64,000 nucleotides of DNA, taken from positions 201,501-265,500 of the forward strand of contig NZ_OY771647.1 in assembly GCF_963674925.1 (NCBI RefSeq), given 5' to 3'. How positions within the stretch are numbered: position 1 is the first letter of the stretch; each line of letters starts with the position of its first letter. Position numbers and translations under genes: made by a program. The DNA comes from an uncultured Draconibacterium sp. (GTDB lineage: Bacteria > Bacteroidota > Bacteroidia > Bacteroidales > Prolixibacteraceae). A model generated the notes under the pieces. The model saw only the letters and a list, made by a program, of their open reading frames with translations, searched no databases and was not told the DNA's origin. Shown in pieces: positions 37,058-46,302 of this stretch.

Positions 37058-38524
37058 ATGAAAAGAAACTTCTTCTACTTTGCCTGGCGTGAATTTCTCC
37101 GTTCGGCATCGAAAAACAAAAACATGGCCACCAAAGGTGTACTCATCTTTTTTGCCATTTATTTTTCGCTGGTTGCTTTTTTTATGGGCTTCCAGCTTAC
37201 CGAGAATTTAAAAGACCTTGAAAACCCGGTGCAGGCATTTAATGCCATGCTGTTAATCTATTTTGGGTACGAGCTCGTTTTGCGAATTATGATCCAGAAC
37301 CTGCCGACCTTTGGATTTCAGCCCTTTTTATTGTTGCCGGTAAAACGCAAACGAATTGCCAGGTACATGCTCAACAAATCGTTGCTACATTTTTTTAATG
37401 TTCTGCCCATAATATTGGGACTACCATTTGTTATCCGCATTGCGGCACCAACTCTTGCACCACCCGTTTTCTGGGCCTGGCTGGCAGCGCTGTTTTTTAT
37501 GATTTTTGTAAACCATTTCCTGGCGTTATACATTAAATGGCGAACCAACGAATCAGATATTCTGTTCTACAGTTTCCTCGGATTAGCTGCGGGCTTAACT
37601 GCCATCGACTATTTTAATATCGTTGACCTGACAGGAGGCTTTGGAAAACTCTTCGATTTTGTTGTGGCCAATCCATACGCTGCAATAATCTTCCCTGTCG
37701 CAATTGTTGCTTTATACTTTTTAAATCAATCGTATATCAACAGCCGTTTTTATCTCGACGAACTCAGCAAAAAGAAAAAACAAGGATCTACACACGATTT
37801 CTCGTGGCTGAACAATGTGGGCGACTATGGAAAAATGCTATCGCTGGAAGTGAAAATGATTATGCGTAACAAACGCCCGAAAAATACAGCCATGATGTCG
37901 GTGCTGTTCCTTTTTTACGGACTTCTAATTTACAAAACCAATGGTGGCGAAGAAGTGCCGGAATTCATTCTCGTTCTAGGAGGCATGTTTATGACAGGTG
38001 TTTTCAGCATGATGTACGGTCAGTTTTTCCCGGCATGGCACGGTAAATATTACCCTTTGCTTATGGCACAAAACGTACGAATGAAACAGGTGATTCAATC
38101 CGCATTTTTCCTTATGGCGGTAACTAACGTTGTTTATTACCTGCTTTCGTTGGGCTATATGTATATTACACCAAAGGTGCTGTACATTCATTTAGTGGTA
38201 ATGCTTTACAACGTTGGAGTGAACTCGTGGGTGATTTTTGCGCTCGGGCTAAACAGTAAAAAAGCAATTGAATTAAACCAACGAGCAGCGTTTAACTACC
38301 AGGGCGTAGGCGCTACGCAGTGGCTGATGAGTTTCCCTGTTATTTTTGGTCCGGTGGCACTCTACGGATTGCTTTCGTGGGCATTCGGAAGTATCGCTGC
38401 CTATGTCGTTTTTGGTTCTTTGGGCGTTATCGGAATCATTCTTCACCCACGTTTAATCGACTATTTTTCCGGGCAATACCTGAAACGTAAACATAAAATG
38501 ATTTACAACTATAAGTCAAGCTAA
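37058..38524 (+). CDS. ABC-type permease component, DUF5687-like
   Basis: This 488-residue integral membrane protein has about 12 hydrophobic segments and an internal soluble loop (about 235-275, with KKKKQGSTHDFSWLNNVGDY and KMLSLEVKMIMRNKRPKN). The loop motif with EVKMIMRNKRP is typical of DUF5687 proteins, which act as permeases with the ABC ATPase encoded next to them. The start is the ATG at 37058 with MKRNFFYFAWREFLRS. The ATPase gene follows 49 bp later. The substrate is unknown. Confidence 0.85.
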   Translation: MKRNFFYFAWREFLRSASKNKNMATKGVLIFFAIYFSLVAFFMGFQLTENLKDLENPVQAFNAMLLIYFGYELVLRIMIQNLPTFGFQPFLLLPVKRKRIARYMLNKSLLHFFNVLPIILGLPFVIRIAAPTLAPPVFWAWLAALFFMIFVNHFLALYIKWRTNESDILFYSFLGLAAGLTAIDYFNIVDLTGGFGKLFDFVVANPYAAIIFPVAIVALYFLNQSYINSRFYLDELSKKKKQGSTHDFSWLNNVGDYGKMLSLEVKMIMRNKRPKNTAMMSVLFLFYGLLIYKTNGGEEVPEFILVLGGMFMTGVFSMMYGQFFPAWHGKYYPLLMAQNVRMKQVIQSAFFLMAVTNVVYYLLSLGYMYITPKVLYIHLVVMLYNVGVNSWVIFALGLNSKKAIELNQRAAFNYQGVGATQWLMSFPVIFGPVALYGLLSWAFGSIAAYVVFGSLGVIGIILHPRLIDYFSGQYLKRKHKMIYNYKSS

Positions 38525-38573
38525 CAGAAAAGAGAATACTAAAACAATCATCAACAGAAATAAATTACACATC

Positions 38574-39296
38574 ATGATACAAGTAAATAGCTTACAAAAA
38601 ATATACAACGGAACAACAGTTCTTAATCTTGAAGAATTACACATTGCCAAAGGCGAAGTATTTGGCTTGGTTGGTAACAACGGAGCCGGAAAAACCACCT
38701 TCTTCTCACTCGTGCTCGACCTGATAAGAGCTAATAAAGGAGAAGTAGTAATCAACGGAATCCAGGTTTCGAAAACCGAAGAATGGAAAGAGCTGGTAGC
38801 TGCATACATCGACGAAAGTTTTACGATTGGCTACCTCACGCCCGATGAGTATTTCGAATTTATTGGCGAATTACGCGGTTTGAATGCCAAAGACGTTTCC
38901 AATTTTCTGGAAGATTACACCGACTTTTTTAAAGACGAAATTTTGGGTAAAAAGAAATTTATCCGCGACCTGTCGAAAGGAAACCAGAAAAAAGTGGGTG
39001 TTGTTGCTGCTTTTCTCGGAAATCCTGAAGTAATTGTACTGGACGAACCATTTGCCAACCTCGACCCTTCGTCGCAATACCAGCTACGAAATATTATTAA
39101 AGACATTTCGAAACAAAAGGAAAAAACATTGCTGATTTCGAGCCACGACCTCGACCATGTTGCCGATGTTTGCTCACGCATTGTTATTTTGGATAAAGGT
39201 GAAGTGGTGCGCGATGTAGAGAAAACAGAATCGACACTGGCCGAGCTGGAAGAATTCTTTACCGGAGTGCGCAAAGAAGAATCGCTGGCCGACTAG
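38574..39296 (+). CDS. ABC transporter ATP-binding protein
   Basis: A 240-residue ABC ATPase that would energise the adjacent DUF5687 permease. Walker A is GNNGAGKTTF (about 34-43), the signature motif is LSKGNQKK (a variant of LSGGQ, seen in export-type ATPases), Walker B is VIVLDEPFANLDP, and the switch histidine is in LISSHDLDHV. The length is normal for a stand-alone subunit. It is the last gene of the PadR operon and its stop codon overlaps a perfect 13-bp dyad. Confidence 0.95.
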   Translation: MIQVNSLQKIYNGTTVLNLEELHIAKGEVFGLVGNNGAGKTTFFSLVLDLIRANKGEVVINGIQVSKTEEWKELVAAYIDESFTIGYLTPDEYFEFIGELRGLNAKDVSNFLEDYTDFFKDEILGKKKFIRDLSKGNQKKVGVVAAFLGNPEVIVLDEPFANLDPSSQYQLRNIIKDISKQKEKTLLISSHDLDHVADVCSRIVILDKGEVVRDVEKTESTLAELEEFFTGVRKEESLAD

Positions 39297-39326
39297 TGTT
39301 GTGTCATTTCAAAAATGACACAACAC
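39296..39326. repeat. perfect 13-bp inverted repeat
   Basis: GTGTTGTGTCATT (39296-39308) pairs with AATGACACAACAC (39314-39326) around a five-base spacer. It starts on the last base of the ABC ATPase stop codon. No T-run follows, so it is not a classic terminator, though it may protect the 3' end of the operon mRNA. Confidence 0.7.
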
Positions 39327-39435
39327 CAGAAAATACCCCCCCACTCACCATATATTATATGCTGTACAATAGGAGAATAGGATTAAGTTAGATTTTTCAC
39401 TATTTTTATTTTCCTTTAAAAATGGTTTTGAACGA

Positions 39436-39909
39436 ATGGAAAATCACGATCAGCAAATTGAACAGGCCTATTCTAAAATGGCGCAACTCTGCAGCCGTTC
39501 GGAGCAATGCTCTGCAGATATCCGTAAAAAAATACTCACTTACGAAATTGTAGATGAAATTGTAGATGAGATTATCGAAAAACTGATCGCTGAAAAGTAC
39601 ATCGACGACGAACGATTTGCCAGAGCTTACGTTAACGACAAGTTTAAATTCAACAAATGGGGCCGCGTAAAAATGCGTTTTTACCTGCGCCAGAAAGGAC
39701 TTTCGGATGCTACCATTGAAAAAGGACTTGAAAAAATTGATGAAGAAAAATACATAAAAGTGCTGGTAAAAACCATGAAAGACAAAGCCAAAACCATTAA
39801 GAAGAAAGACAAATTCACTAAAATGGGACAGATCATTCGTTACACTCAGGGACGTGGTTTTGAGCCGGAACTGATACACCGGCATATGAATGAAGTTTTA
39901 GACCAATAG
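39436..39909 (+). CDS. recX: regulatory protein RecX
   Basis: RecX binds RecA filaments and modulates recombination. The 157-residue product consists almost entirely of three-helix repeats, with typical motifs MAQLCSRSEQCSADIRKKIL, YIDDERFARAYVNDKF and WGRVKMRFYLRQKGLS. It lacks membrane segments. The length is typical for Bacteroidota RecX. recA is not in the window. Transcription looks independent, since about 140 bp separates it from the ABC ATPase gene. Confidence 0.93.
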   Translation: MENHDQQIEQAYSKMAQLCSRSEQCSADIRKKILTYEIVDEIVDEIIEKLIAEKYIDDERFARAYVNDKFKFNKWGRVKMRFYLRQKGLSDATIEKGLEKIDEEKYIKVLVKTMKDKAKTIKKKDKFTKMGQIIRYTQGRGFEPELIHRHMNEVLDQ

Positions 39910-40020
39910 TATATTGTTAAACATATATTTTCGTATTCCTTTTTACATTCTGAATAATTAATATTACTCCCGGATAATTCATATTTCTCTAAACTAAAAC
40001 TTTGCATAAATCCGACTAAC

Positions 40021-42552
40021 ATGCGCACTTGTTTTTCTATTCTATTTTTATTGTCGTTCCATTTTGTTTTTTCACAAAACCAAATTAAAAAATCCCCCAC
40101 CCCAAATTGGGTAAATCCTGTTTCGTTTGAAGATAAAGATGTAAATGCTGAGAATGGTGGATTTCAATACCTTCTGCTCGACTATCAGGATAATTTTTTG
40201 GAAGAAGCTTCCTACAAACATATTGCAATAAAACTGATTAATTCAAATGGAATTCAATCTAACTCTGATGTTACGGTTGAGTTCGATCCTTCGTATCAAA
40301 AAATATATTTCCATTCCTTGCAAATCATCCGGAACGGAGAGGTTATCGATAAGCTAAATCTCAACAACTTTCAAATCATTCAACGAGAAACCAGTCTTGA
40401 CAGATCGTTGTATGATGGTTCCTTAACTGCTTTATTAAATCTGACTGATGTAAGAGAAAACGACATTGTTGAATATTCATACACATCAAAAGGATTTAAT
40501 CCAATCTACAACGGAAAAGTTTCCAATACTATTTACCATCAATATGCTATTCCGGTTAATCACATTTATACAAGGTTGATAACAGATAAACATGATTATT
40601 TCAGTTTCAAACCGTATAACAATGCCAATACTCCGGAGATTAAAGAATATTCGGGTATTCGTGAATACGTTTGGAATGTGAGTGCGCTGGATTTTAAACT
40701 GTATGAGAATAATTCTCCGCCATGGCTTGATATTCACAAGAAAGTATCGTTCACAACCATAAGAAACTGGGAAGAAGTAGTAAACTGGGCACTCCCCCTG
40801 TATACCTACCCAAAGGAATCAGTAAAAAAAATAGCACGTTTGATTCCACAAAAAAAAGACACAAAAGATGCAATTACTTCCTACATCCGTTTTGTGCAAA
40901 ATAAAATCCGATATCTTGGATTTGAAGATGGAATTAATGCATTCAGACCACACACTCCTGAAACGGTTTTTTCCCAAAGATTTGGGGATTGTAAGGATAA
41001 ATCGCTGTTATTGGTTTCACTGCTTCGAAATATTGGAGTAGAAGCTTATCCGTGCCTGATAAATACTTATTTAAAGGATTCCATATTAAGCGAACTCCCT
41101 TCAATAAATGCTTTTAACCATTGTATTGTAAATTTCAACTACGAGGGTAAAACTTATTTCATCGATCCAACAATCTCTGATCAGGAAGGAGATCTGGATA
41201 ATTTATCGGTGCCTGATTACAGCTATGGGCTCTTGATCAAACCCAACGAAACAACACTTACTGCCATTGCCCCCACTCCAAATCCGAGCATCAAAGTAAA
41301 AGAAATAATAACCTTAGATTCAATTAACGGGAACGCCACCTTTTGGGTAACAACAACCTATACCGGTTCTAAAGCCAATGCAACCAGAAGTTACTTTAAT
41401 TCCAGCTCGAGAGAGTCGATAAAACAGGACTACACTGAATTCTATCGTCATCTGTATCCCCGAATTGAAACTGCAAATTTAGTAGACATTATTGAAGACG
41501 ACAGTACTCAAAATAAGGTTGTTGTGCGCGAAAGCTATACAATAAATAAAATCTGGGAAGAAGGCACTTCGGGCAATAATATTTATTGCGACATTTACCC
41601 AATTGTACTGGAAACATACATCGATTACACCAAGGCTACCAACCGAAAAATTCCGTATTACCTCGGAGATCCGTTCACTTATGAACAAACCACCGAAATT
41701 AATATGCCTGAAACCTGGAACGGAGATGACATGACAACTTCTGTTGATGGCAAATACATGAAATACTCGAATACGACCGATTGCAATGGATCAAAAATTA
41801 CTGTGACACACAGCTACGAACTGTTCCAGTCAACTATTCCCGGCGATTCAATCGAAACCTTTTTAAACAATATTGAAGATATAAAAAGCGAACTTCATTA
41901 TTATATTACCTACGATCCTGATCGCGCCAAATTCAAGGTTAGCTGGATCTCGGTATTGCTAGTGTTACTTTCAGTTGGTTTAACCACTTCTTTGTCTGTA
42001 TTTCTTTACAATCGTTACAATCCAATTCCACAAGAAACAGATACCAACAAAGCAATTGGCGGTTGGATGGTTCTTCCTTTACTCGGATTATGCCTTACTC
42101 CTTTTCTTCTTATTTTTCAGATCTTTACAGAAGATTATTTTAACCACAATATATGGGTTGGAGTTTATAACGCGGAAACAGCCCTCCCTTCAGCATTTTT
42201 ATTTGTTCTCGGAGGAGAATTAATTTATAATGTATTTCAGCTTACGTTTTCAATTTTTCTTATTGTTCTGTTTTTTAAGAAAAGAACCAGCCTCCCCAAT
42301 TTGATTTCATTTTTCTATATCTTTCTTTTGGTGGGAGCTGTAGGTGATTTTCTTGCTTTAAAATTTCTACTTCCGGATTTATATACACAAACCGATCCGG
42401 CTGAAAGTTTTAAACAAATTCTAAGAGCATTTATAGGAGTGGCCATATGGGTTCCGTATTTTCAAATTTCAGAACGCGTTAAAGAAACCTTTACTAAAAC
42501 CAGCAAAAACAAATCACAGGAAATGAGTCCTGTTCAAAATCAAACAATGTAA
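40021..42552 (+). CDS. DUF3857 / transglutaminase-like protein with C-terminal DUF2569-like membrane region
   Basis: An 843-residue envelope protein. It has a signal peptide (MRTCFSILFLLSFHFVFSQ), a DUF3857 beta-sandwich at about 45-215, and a transglutaminase-like core at about 270-385. The core has Cys in RFGDCKDKSLLL (about 323), His in FNHCIVNFNY and Asp in YFIDPT, the full Cys-His-Asp set. A second beta region follows, then one helix at about 640-665 and a DUF2569-like block of four helices (about 675-815) beginning GGWMVLPLLGLCLTPF. The large catalytic part should be periplasmic and the end in the inner membrane. The combination of DUF3857 and transglutaminase core is widespread in Bacteroidota; the fused DUF2569 membrane tail is less usual. 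The substrate is unknown. Confidence 0.88.
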   Translation: MRTCFSILFLLSFHFVFSQNQIKKSPTPNWVNPVSFEDKDVNAENGGFQYLLLDYQDNFLEEASYKHIAIKLINSNGIQSNSDVTVEFDPSYQKIYFHSLQIIRNGEVIDKLNLNNFQIIQRETSLDRSLYDGSLTALLNLTDVRENDIVEYSYTSKGFNPIYNGKVSNTIYHQYAIPVNHIYTRLITDKHDYFSFKPYNNANTPEIKEYSGIREYVWNVSALDFKLYENNSPPWLDIHKKVSFTTIRNWEEVVNWALPLYTYPKESVKKIARLIPQKKDTKDAITSYIRFVQNKIRYLGFEDGINAFRPHTPETVFSQRFGDCKDKSLLLVSLLRNIGVEAYPCLINTYLKDSILSELPSINAFNHCIVNFNYEGKTYFIDPTISDQEGDLDNLSVPDYSYGLLIKPNETTLTAIAPTPNPSIKVKEIITLDSINGNATFWVTTTYTGSKANATRSYFNSSSRESIKQDYTEFYRHLYPRIETANLVDIIEDDSTQNKVVVRESYTINKIWEEGTSGNNIYCDIYPIVLETYIDYTKATNRKIPYYLGDPFTYEQTTEINMPETWNGDDMTTSVDGKYMKYSNTTDCNGSKITVTHSYELFQSTIPGDSIETFLNNIEDIKSELHYYITYDPDRAKFKVSWISVLLVLLSVGLTTSLSVFLYNRYNPIPQETDTNKAIGGWMVLPLLGLCLTPFLLIFQIFTEDYFNHNIWVGVYNAETALPSAFLFVLGGELIYNVFQLTFSIFLIVLFFKKRTSLPNLISFFYIFLLVGAVGDFLALKFLLPDLYTQTDPAESFKQILRAFIGVAIWVPYFQISERVKETFTKTSKNKSQEMSPVQNQTM

Positions 42553-42558
42553 TGATCT

Positions 42559-42566
42559 TATCTTTG
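42559..42566 (+). promoter_or_regulatory. candidate -7 element of prfB
   Basis: TATCTTTG matches TAnnTTTG and lies seven bases after the stop of the upstream gene and 63 bases before the prfB ATG. No clear TTTG is seen at the expected -33 position. Confidence 0.5.
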
Positions 42567-42629
42567 CGCAAAGACTTTAAACTCCGAACTTTTCATCGTA
42601 CATTTGCGTCCAACAAAAATAGTTAAACA

Positions 42630-43719
42630 ATGATTTTAAAGGAACAGGTAAAAGACCTTGTTGAGCGCCGGGATGCGCTGAGGAGGCATCTTTGACTACG
42701 ATGCAAAGTTAATTGAACAGGAAGAAGAAGAATTAAAAACCCAGGATCCTGAATTCTGGAATAATCCCAAAGAAGCCGAAGCCCAAATGAAAAAGATCCG
42801 CACCATAAAAGTGTGGACCGACGGCTTTAAAAAAGTACACGAAGCCACCGAAGATTTCCTTGTGCTATACGAGTTTTTCGAGATGGAAGAGGCCAGCGAA
42901 GAAGAGGTTGATAAGGCTTATGCCGAAACGCTAACGCTGATTGAAGAGCTGGAAACACAAAACATGCTTCGTAACGAAGAAGACCGTCTGGGAGCTGTGT
43001 TACGCATAAATGCCGGTGCCGGCGGTACCGAGAGTAACGACTGGGCCGACATGCTGTTTCGTATGTACACCCGCTGGATTGAAAAGCAGGGCTACAAAAT
43101 GAAAATAGCCGATATGCAGGCCGGCGACGAAGTGGGGATAAAAAGCTGCACCATCGAAATTGAAGGTGAATTTGCCTACGGTTATCTTAAAAGTGAAAAC
43201 GGAGTGCACCGCCTGGTGCGCTTGTCGCCATTTAATGCACAAAATAAACGAATGACTTCGTTCACTTCGGTTTATGTAGCGCCATTGGTTGACGACACCA
43301 TCGAAATAGAGATCAATCCGGCAGATATTACCTGGGATACTTTCCGAAGTGGAGGCGCCGGCGGGCAGAACGTAAACAAAGTGGAAACCGGTGTTCGACT
43401 GCGACATGCACCAACCGGAATTACCATCGAAAATACCGAAAGCCGCTCGCAGCTGGGCAACAAAGAAAATGCGCTGAGGCTTTTAAAATCGCAGCTTTAC
43501 GAAATGGAACTGCGTAAACGCCACGAAAAAACAGCAGAAATCGAATCGGCAAAAAAGAAAATTGAATGGGGCTCGCAAATCCGTTCGTATGTGCTGCAAC
43601 CATACAAAATGGTAAAAGATTTACGAACCAGTTTCGAGTCGGGGAATGTTAATGCAGTGCTCGATGGCGAACTCGACGGATTTATAAAAGCTTATTTAAT
43701 GGAATTTGGCGGGCAATAA
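42630..43719 (+). CDS. prfB: peptide chain release factor 2 (programmed +1 frameshift)
   Basis: RF2 ends translation at UGA and UAA codons. The gene starts at the ATG at 42630. After 21 codons an in-frame TGA (42693-42695) is met, and a +1 slip at CTT-T-GAC moves ribosomes into the long frame 42694-43719, giving about 362 residues, the normal RF2 length. Seen from the downstream frame alone the protein would wrongly start near 42787 and miss about 52 residues. RF2 hallmarks are SPF (RLSPFNAQNKR) for UGA recognition and GGQ (SGGAGGQNVNKVETG) for peptide release. The frameshift lets low RF2 activity raise its own synthesis. Confidence 0.97.
42681..42696 (+). promoter_or_regulatory. prfB programmed +1 frameshift signal
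   Basis: The element is AGGAGG (42681-42686), a three-base gap (CAT), the slippery codon CTT and TGA-C. Internal Shine-Dalgarno-like stimulator, slippery CUU and poor stop context UGAC match the conserved RF2 frameshift site. The AGGAGG is notable because genes in this phylum generally do not use Shine-Dalgarno sequences for initiation. Confidence 0.95.
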
Positions 43720-43818
43720 TACACCGAAAACCCGCTTTATTCTTGCTTTTTTCGCCGGCTTTTCACATCTTGTAGAAGTCATCAAGTAGTTTGAAAACCT
43801 TTCAATACCTCTTATAAA

Positions 43819-45885
43819 ATGTACTCAAAAGAAAAATTCATAAATCGGGAAATTAGTTGGTTATCGTTTAACGAGCGCGTTCTACAGGAAGCTGAAGATC
43901 CGGAAACACCACTTTTTGAAAAAATTCGTTTTATTGGAATTTTCTCGAATAACCTCGATGAATTTTTCAGAGTCAGGGTGGCTACCGTTCGCCGAATGGT
44001 AGATATTGGAAAAGACGAAGAAAATTTGCTGGGCGAAATGACCCCAAAAGAATTGCACAATAAAATTTATGCAACGGTTAATCAACAGCAGGAAAAGGTA
44101 CAGGAGATATTTAAAAATATTATTACGGAACTAAAAGCCAGTGGTATTTTTATTATCGACGAAACAGAACTCACAGAAAGCCAGGGAGAACTGGTACGGA
44201 AATATTTTTACGACAAGGTACTTCCAAACCTGGTGCCGATTATGCTGAGTAAGAACAAATTTCCCTACCTGCGCGATCGCTCGGTGTACCTGGCCATTAA
44301 ATTGTGGAATGAGGAAACACCCGACGATAAAGCTTTCTCATTAATTCGAATTCCCGGTCGCTCTGTACCACGGTTCCTGGTTATTCCCGGCGATGAGGGA
44401 AAACAATTTGTAATCATACTCGATGATATCATTCGCTATTGTATGGCCGATATCTTCTTTTATTTTGACTACAACCGTTACGAAACATACACCATAAAAA
44501 TTACCCGCGACGCTGAGCTCGATCTTGACGACGACATATCAAAAAGTTTTATCGAGAAAATGAGCACCAGCTTGAAGAAACGTAAAAAAGGGAAACCGGT
44601 TCGTTTACTTTACGACAGGGAAATGCCCGATGACCTGCTCGATTTTTTACTAAAAAAAATGAAGTTGGCAAAAGATGATGCAGTTCCAGGTGGTCGGTAC
44701 CACAATCATAAAGATTTTATGAATTTCCCTGAAATAGGCAAAAAAGAACATTATTATACCAACCTGCCTCCTTCGCGACACAAAGACCTGCCTCCTTTTA
44801 CCAGTATCCTGAAAATGATGCGGCAAAAGGATATCCTGTTGCATTTTCCCTACCACACATTTAATCATGTCCTCGATTTTCTGCGCGAAGCAGCAATCGA
44901 TCCTCAGGTGAAGGAAATTGGACTAACGATTTATCGTGTTGCCGCCGACTCGAAAGTGGTGAATGCACTTTTAAATGCCGTAAGAAACGGGAAAAAAGTT
45001 ACGGTTGTTGTGGAACTGCAGGCACGTTTCGACGAAGAGGCTAATATTTTCTGGTCCAACAAATTACAGGAAGAAGGTGCCAACGTAATAAACGGGGTTC
45101 CCGGCATGAAAGTACACAGCAAGTTGGTGTGGGTTCAGCGTAAAGAAGATGGGAAAATGCGTAACTACGCATATATTGGCACGGGGAACTTCCATGAAGG
45201 AACTGCAAGGGTTTATACCGATAAAGGCTTGCTTACTGCCGATCAGCGACTGGCCGACGAAGTGGAAAAAGTATTTATGTTTTTTAAACAAAACTACCTG
45301 CATTTCGATTATGAACACCTGGTGGTAAGCCCGTTCTCGATGCGCAAACACTTTGTAAAAAACATCGACCGTGAAATAAAGCTGGCCAAACAGGGAAAAC
45401 CCGCATGGATGATCCTGAAAATGAATAGCCTGATTGATCCGGGAATGATGATGAAGCTGTACGAAGCTTCCCAGGCCGGTGTTAAAATACAGCTGATTAT
45501 TCGTGGTATTTTCGGAATGCAGATTGGATTAGATGGTTACAGCGAAAACATAAGCGCCATTAGTATTGTGGATAAATACCTTGAGCACACAAGACTGTTC
45601 TTGTTTGGTGCCGGTGGCGAAGAAAAAATGTACATCTCGTCAGCCGACTGGATGTCGCGCAACCTGAACCGAAGAATTGAGGTTGCCTGCCCTATTTACA
45701 ACGAGTCGATTAAAGCCGAATTAAAAGAACAACTGCTCATTCAGCTAAAGGATAATTCGAAAGCCCGCATACTTGATCCCAAGCTATTAAATATGTATGC
45801 CGACGGAAGTACCGATAAAAAATACCGTGCGCAAGAAGACTTCTACAATTACATTAAATCGATATCAAATACGGAAACAGAATAA
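43819..45885 (+). CDS. ppk1: polyphosphate kinase 1
   Basis: PPK1 reversibly polymerises the ATP gamma-phosphate into polyphosphate. The 688-residue protein has the N-terminal domain (FINREISWLSFNERVLQEA), the head domain, and two catalytic C-terminal domains of phospholipase-D type. The autophosphorylated histidine lies in GMKVHSKLVW, followed by YIGTGNFHEGTARVYTD; the second conserved histidine-region is LFGAGGEEKMYISSADWMSR. Length and order are standard. An ArsC-like gene follows 24 bp downstream and is probably in the same transcript. Confidence 0.97.
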   Translation: MYSKEKFINREISWLSFNERVLQEAEDPETPLFEKIRFIGIFSNNLDEFFRVRVATVRRMVDIGKDEENLLGEMTPKELHNKIYATVNQQQEKVQEIFKNIITELKASGIFIIDETELTESQGELVRKYFYDKVLPNLVPIMLSKNKFPYLRDRSVYLAIKLWNEETPDDKAFSLIRIPGRSVPRFLVIPGDEGKQFVIILDDIIRYCMADIFFYFDYNRYETYTIKITRDAELDLDDDISKSFIEKMSTSLKKRKKGKPVRLLYDREMPDDLLDFLLKKMKLAKDDAVPGGRYHNHKDFMNFPEIGKKEHYYTNLPPSRHKDLPPFTSILKMMRQKDILLHFPYHTFNHVLDFLREAAIDPQVKEIGLTIYRVAADSKVVNALLNAVRNGKKVTVVVELQARFDEEANIFWSNKLQEEGANVINGVPGMKVHSKLVWVQRKEDGKMRNYAYIGTGNFHEGTARVYTDKGLLTADQRLADEVEKVFMFFKQNYLHFDYEHLVVSPFSMRKHFVKNIDREIKLAKQGKPAWMILKMNSLIDPGMMMKLYEASQAGVKIQLIIRGIFGMQIGLDGYSENISAISIVDKYLEHTRLFLFGAGGEEKMYISSADWMSRNLNRRIEVACPIYNESIKAELKEQLLIQLKDNSKARILDPKLLNMYADGSTDKKYRAQEDFYNYIKSISNTETE

Positions 45886-45909
45886 AATAATTAAATTCAG
45901 AATAATAAA

Positions 45910-46248
45910 ATGAAAATATATCACAATCCGCGCTGCTCGAAAAGCCGAAAAGGGCTGCAGTACCTCGAAGACAAAGGTTGTAATTTTGAAGTTGTAACCT
46001 ACCTGACTAACGGTTTAAGTGAAAAAGAACTTTCGGAATTAATTGCCAAAACCGGCAAAAAACCTTTTGATTTTGTGCGCCAACACGAACAAGACTACAA
46101 AGATCAATACAAGGGAAAAGTACTGAGCGACGAAGAATGGATAAAAGTACTGGTTGAAAATCCGAAATTGCTGCACCGCCCTATCGTGGTGAACGGCGAT
46201 AAAGCAGTTCTGGGGAATCCTCCTGAAAATATTGACGAGATTCTATAA
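45910..46248 (+). CDS. ArsC/Spx-family thioredoxin-fold protein
   Basis: A 112-residue protein of the glutaredoxin-linked arsenate reductase family. The catalytic-type cysteine is Cys9 in NPRCSKSRKG. The C-terminal motif HRPIVVNGDKAVLGNPPENI keeps the first arginine of the family (HRP), but the usual arginine of the GRPPE position is Asn here (GNPPE). For that reason I call it ArsC-like and not arsenate reductase; many such genes in Bacteroidota lack any link to arsenic. No ars regulator or efflux gene is nearby. It follows ppk1 by 24 bp and ends at a strong terminator. Confidence 0.88.
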   Translation: MKIYHNPRCSKSRKGLQYLEDKGCNFEVVTYLTNGLSEKELSELIAKTGKKPFDFVRQHEQDYKDQYKGKVLSDEEWIKVLVENPKLLHRPIVVNGDKAVLGNPPENIDEIL

Positions 46249-46288
46249 AAAAACAAAGCCGGTAAAATTTTACCGGCTTTGTTTTTTT
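46249..46288. terminator. bidirectional rho-independent terminator
   Basis: A near-perfect stem pairs 46251-46266 with 46269-46284 (core CAAAGCCGGTAAA/TTTACCGGCTTTG), followed by seven T. An A-run on the other side lets it also terminate the leftward sucCD transcript. Confidence 0.93.
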
Positions 46289-46302
46289 ATCTCGCAGAAC
46301 GA

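Noticed and set aside
45910..46248. Arsenic resistance operon
   Set aside because: Only one ArsC-like gene, with a family arginine replaced; no arsR, arsB or acr3 gene nearby.
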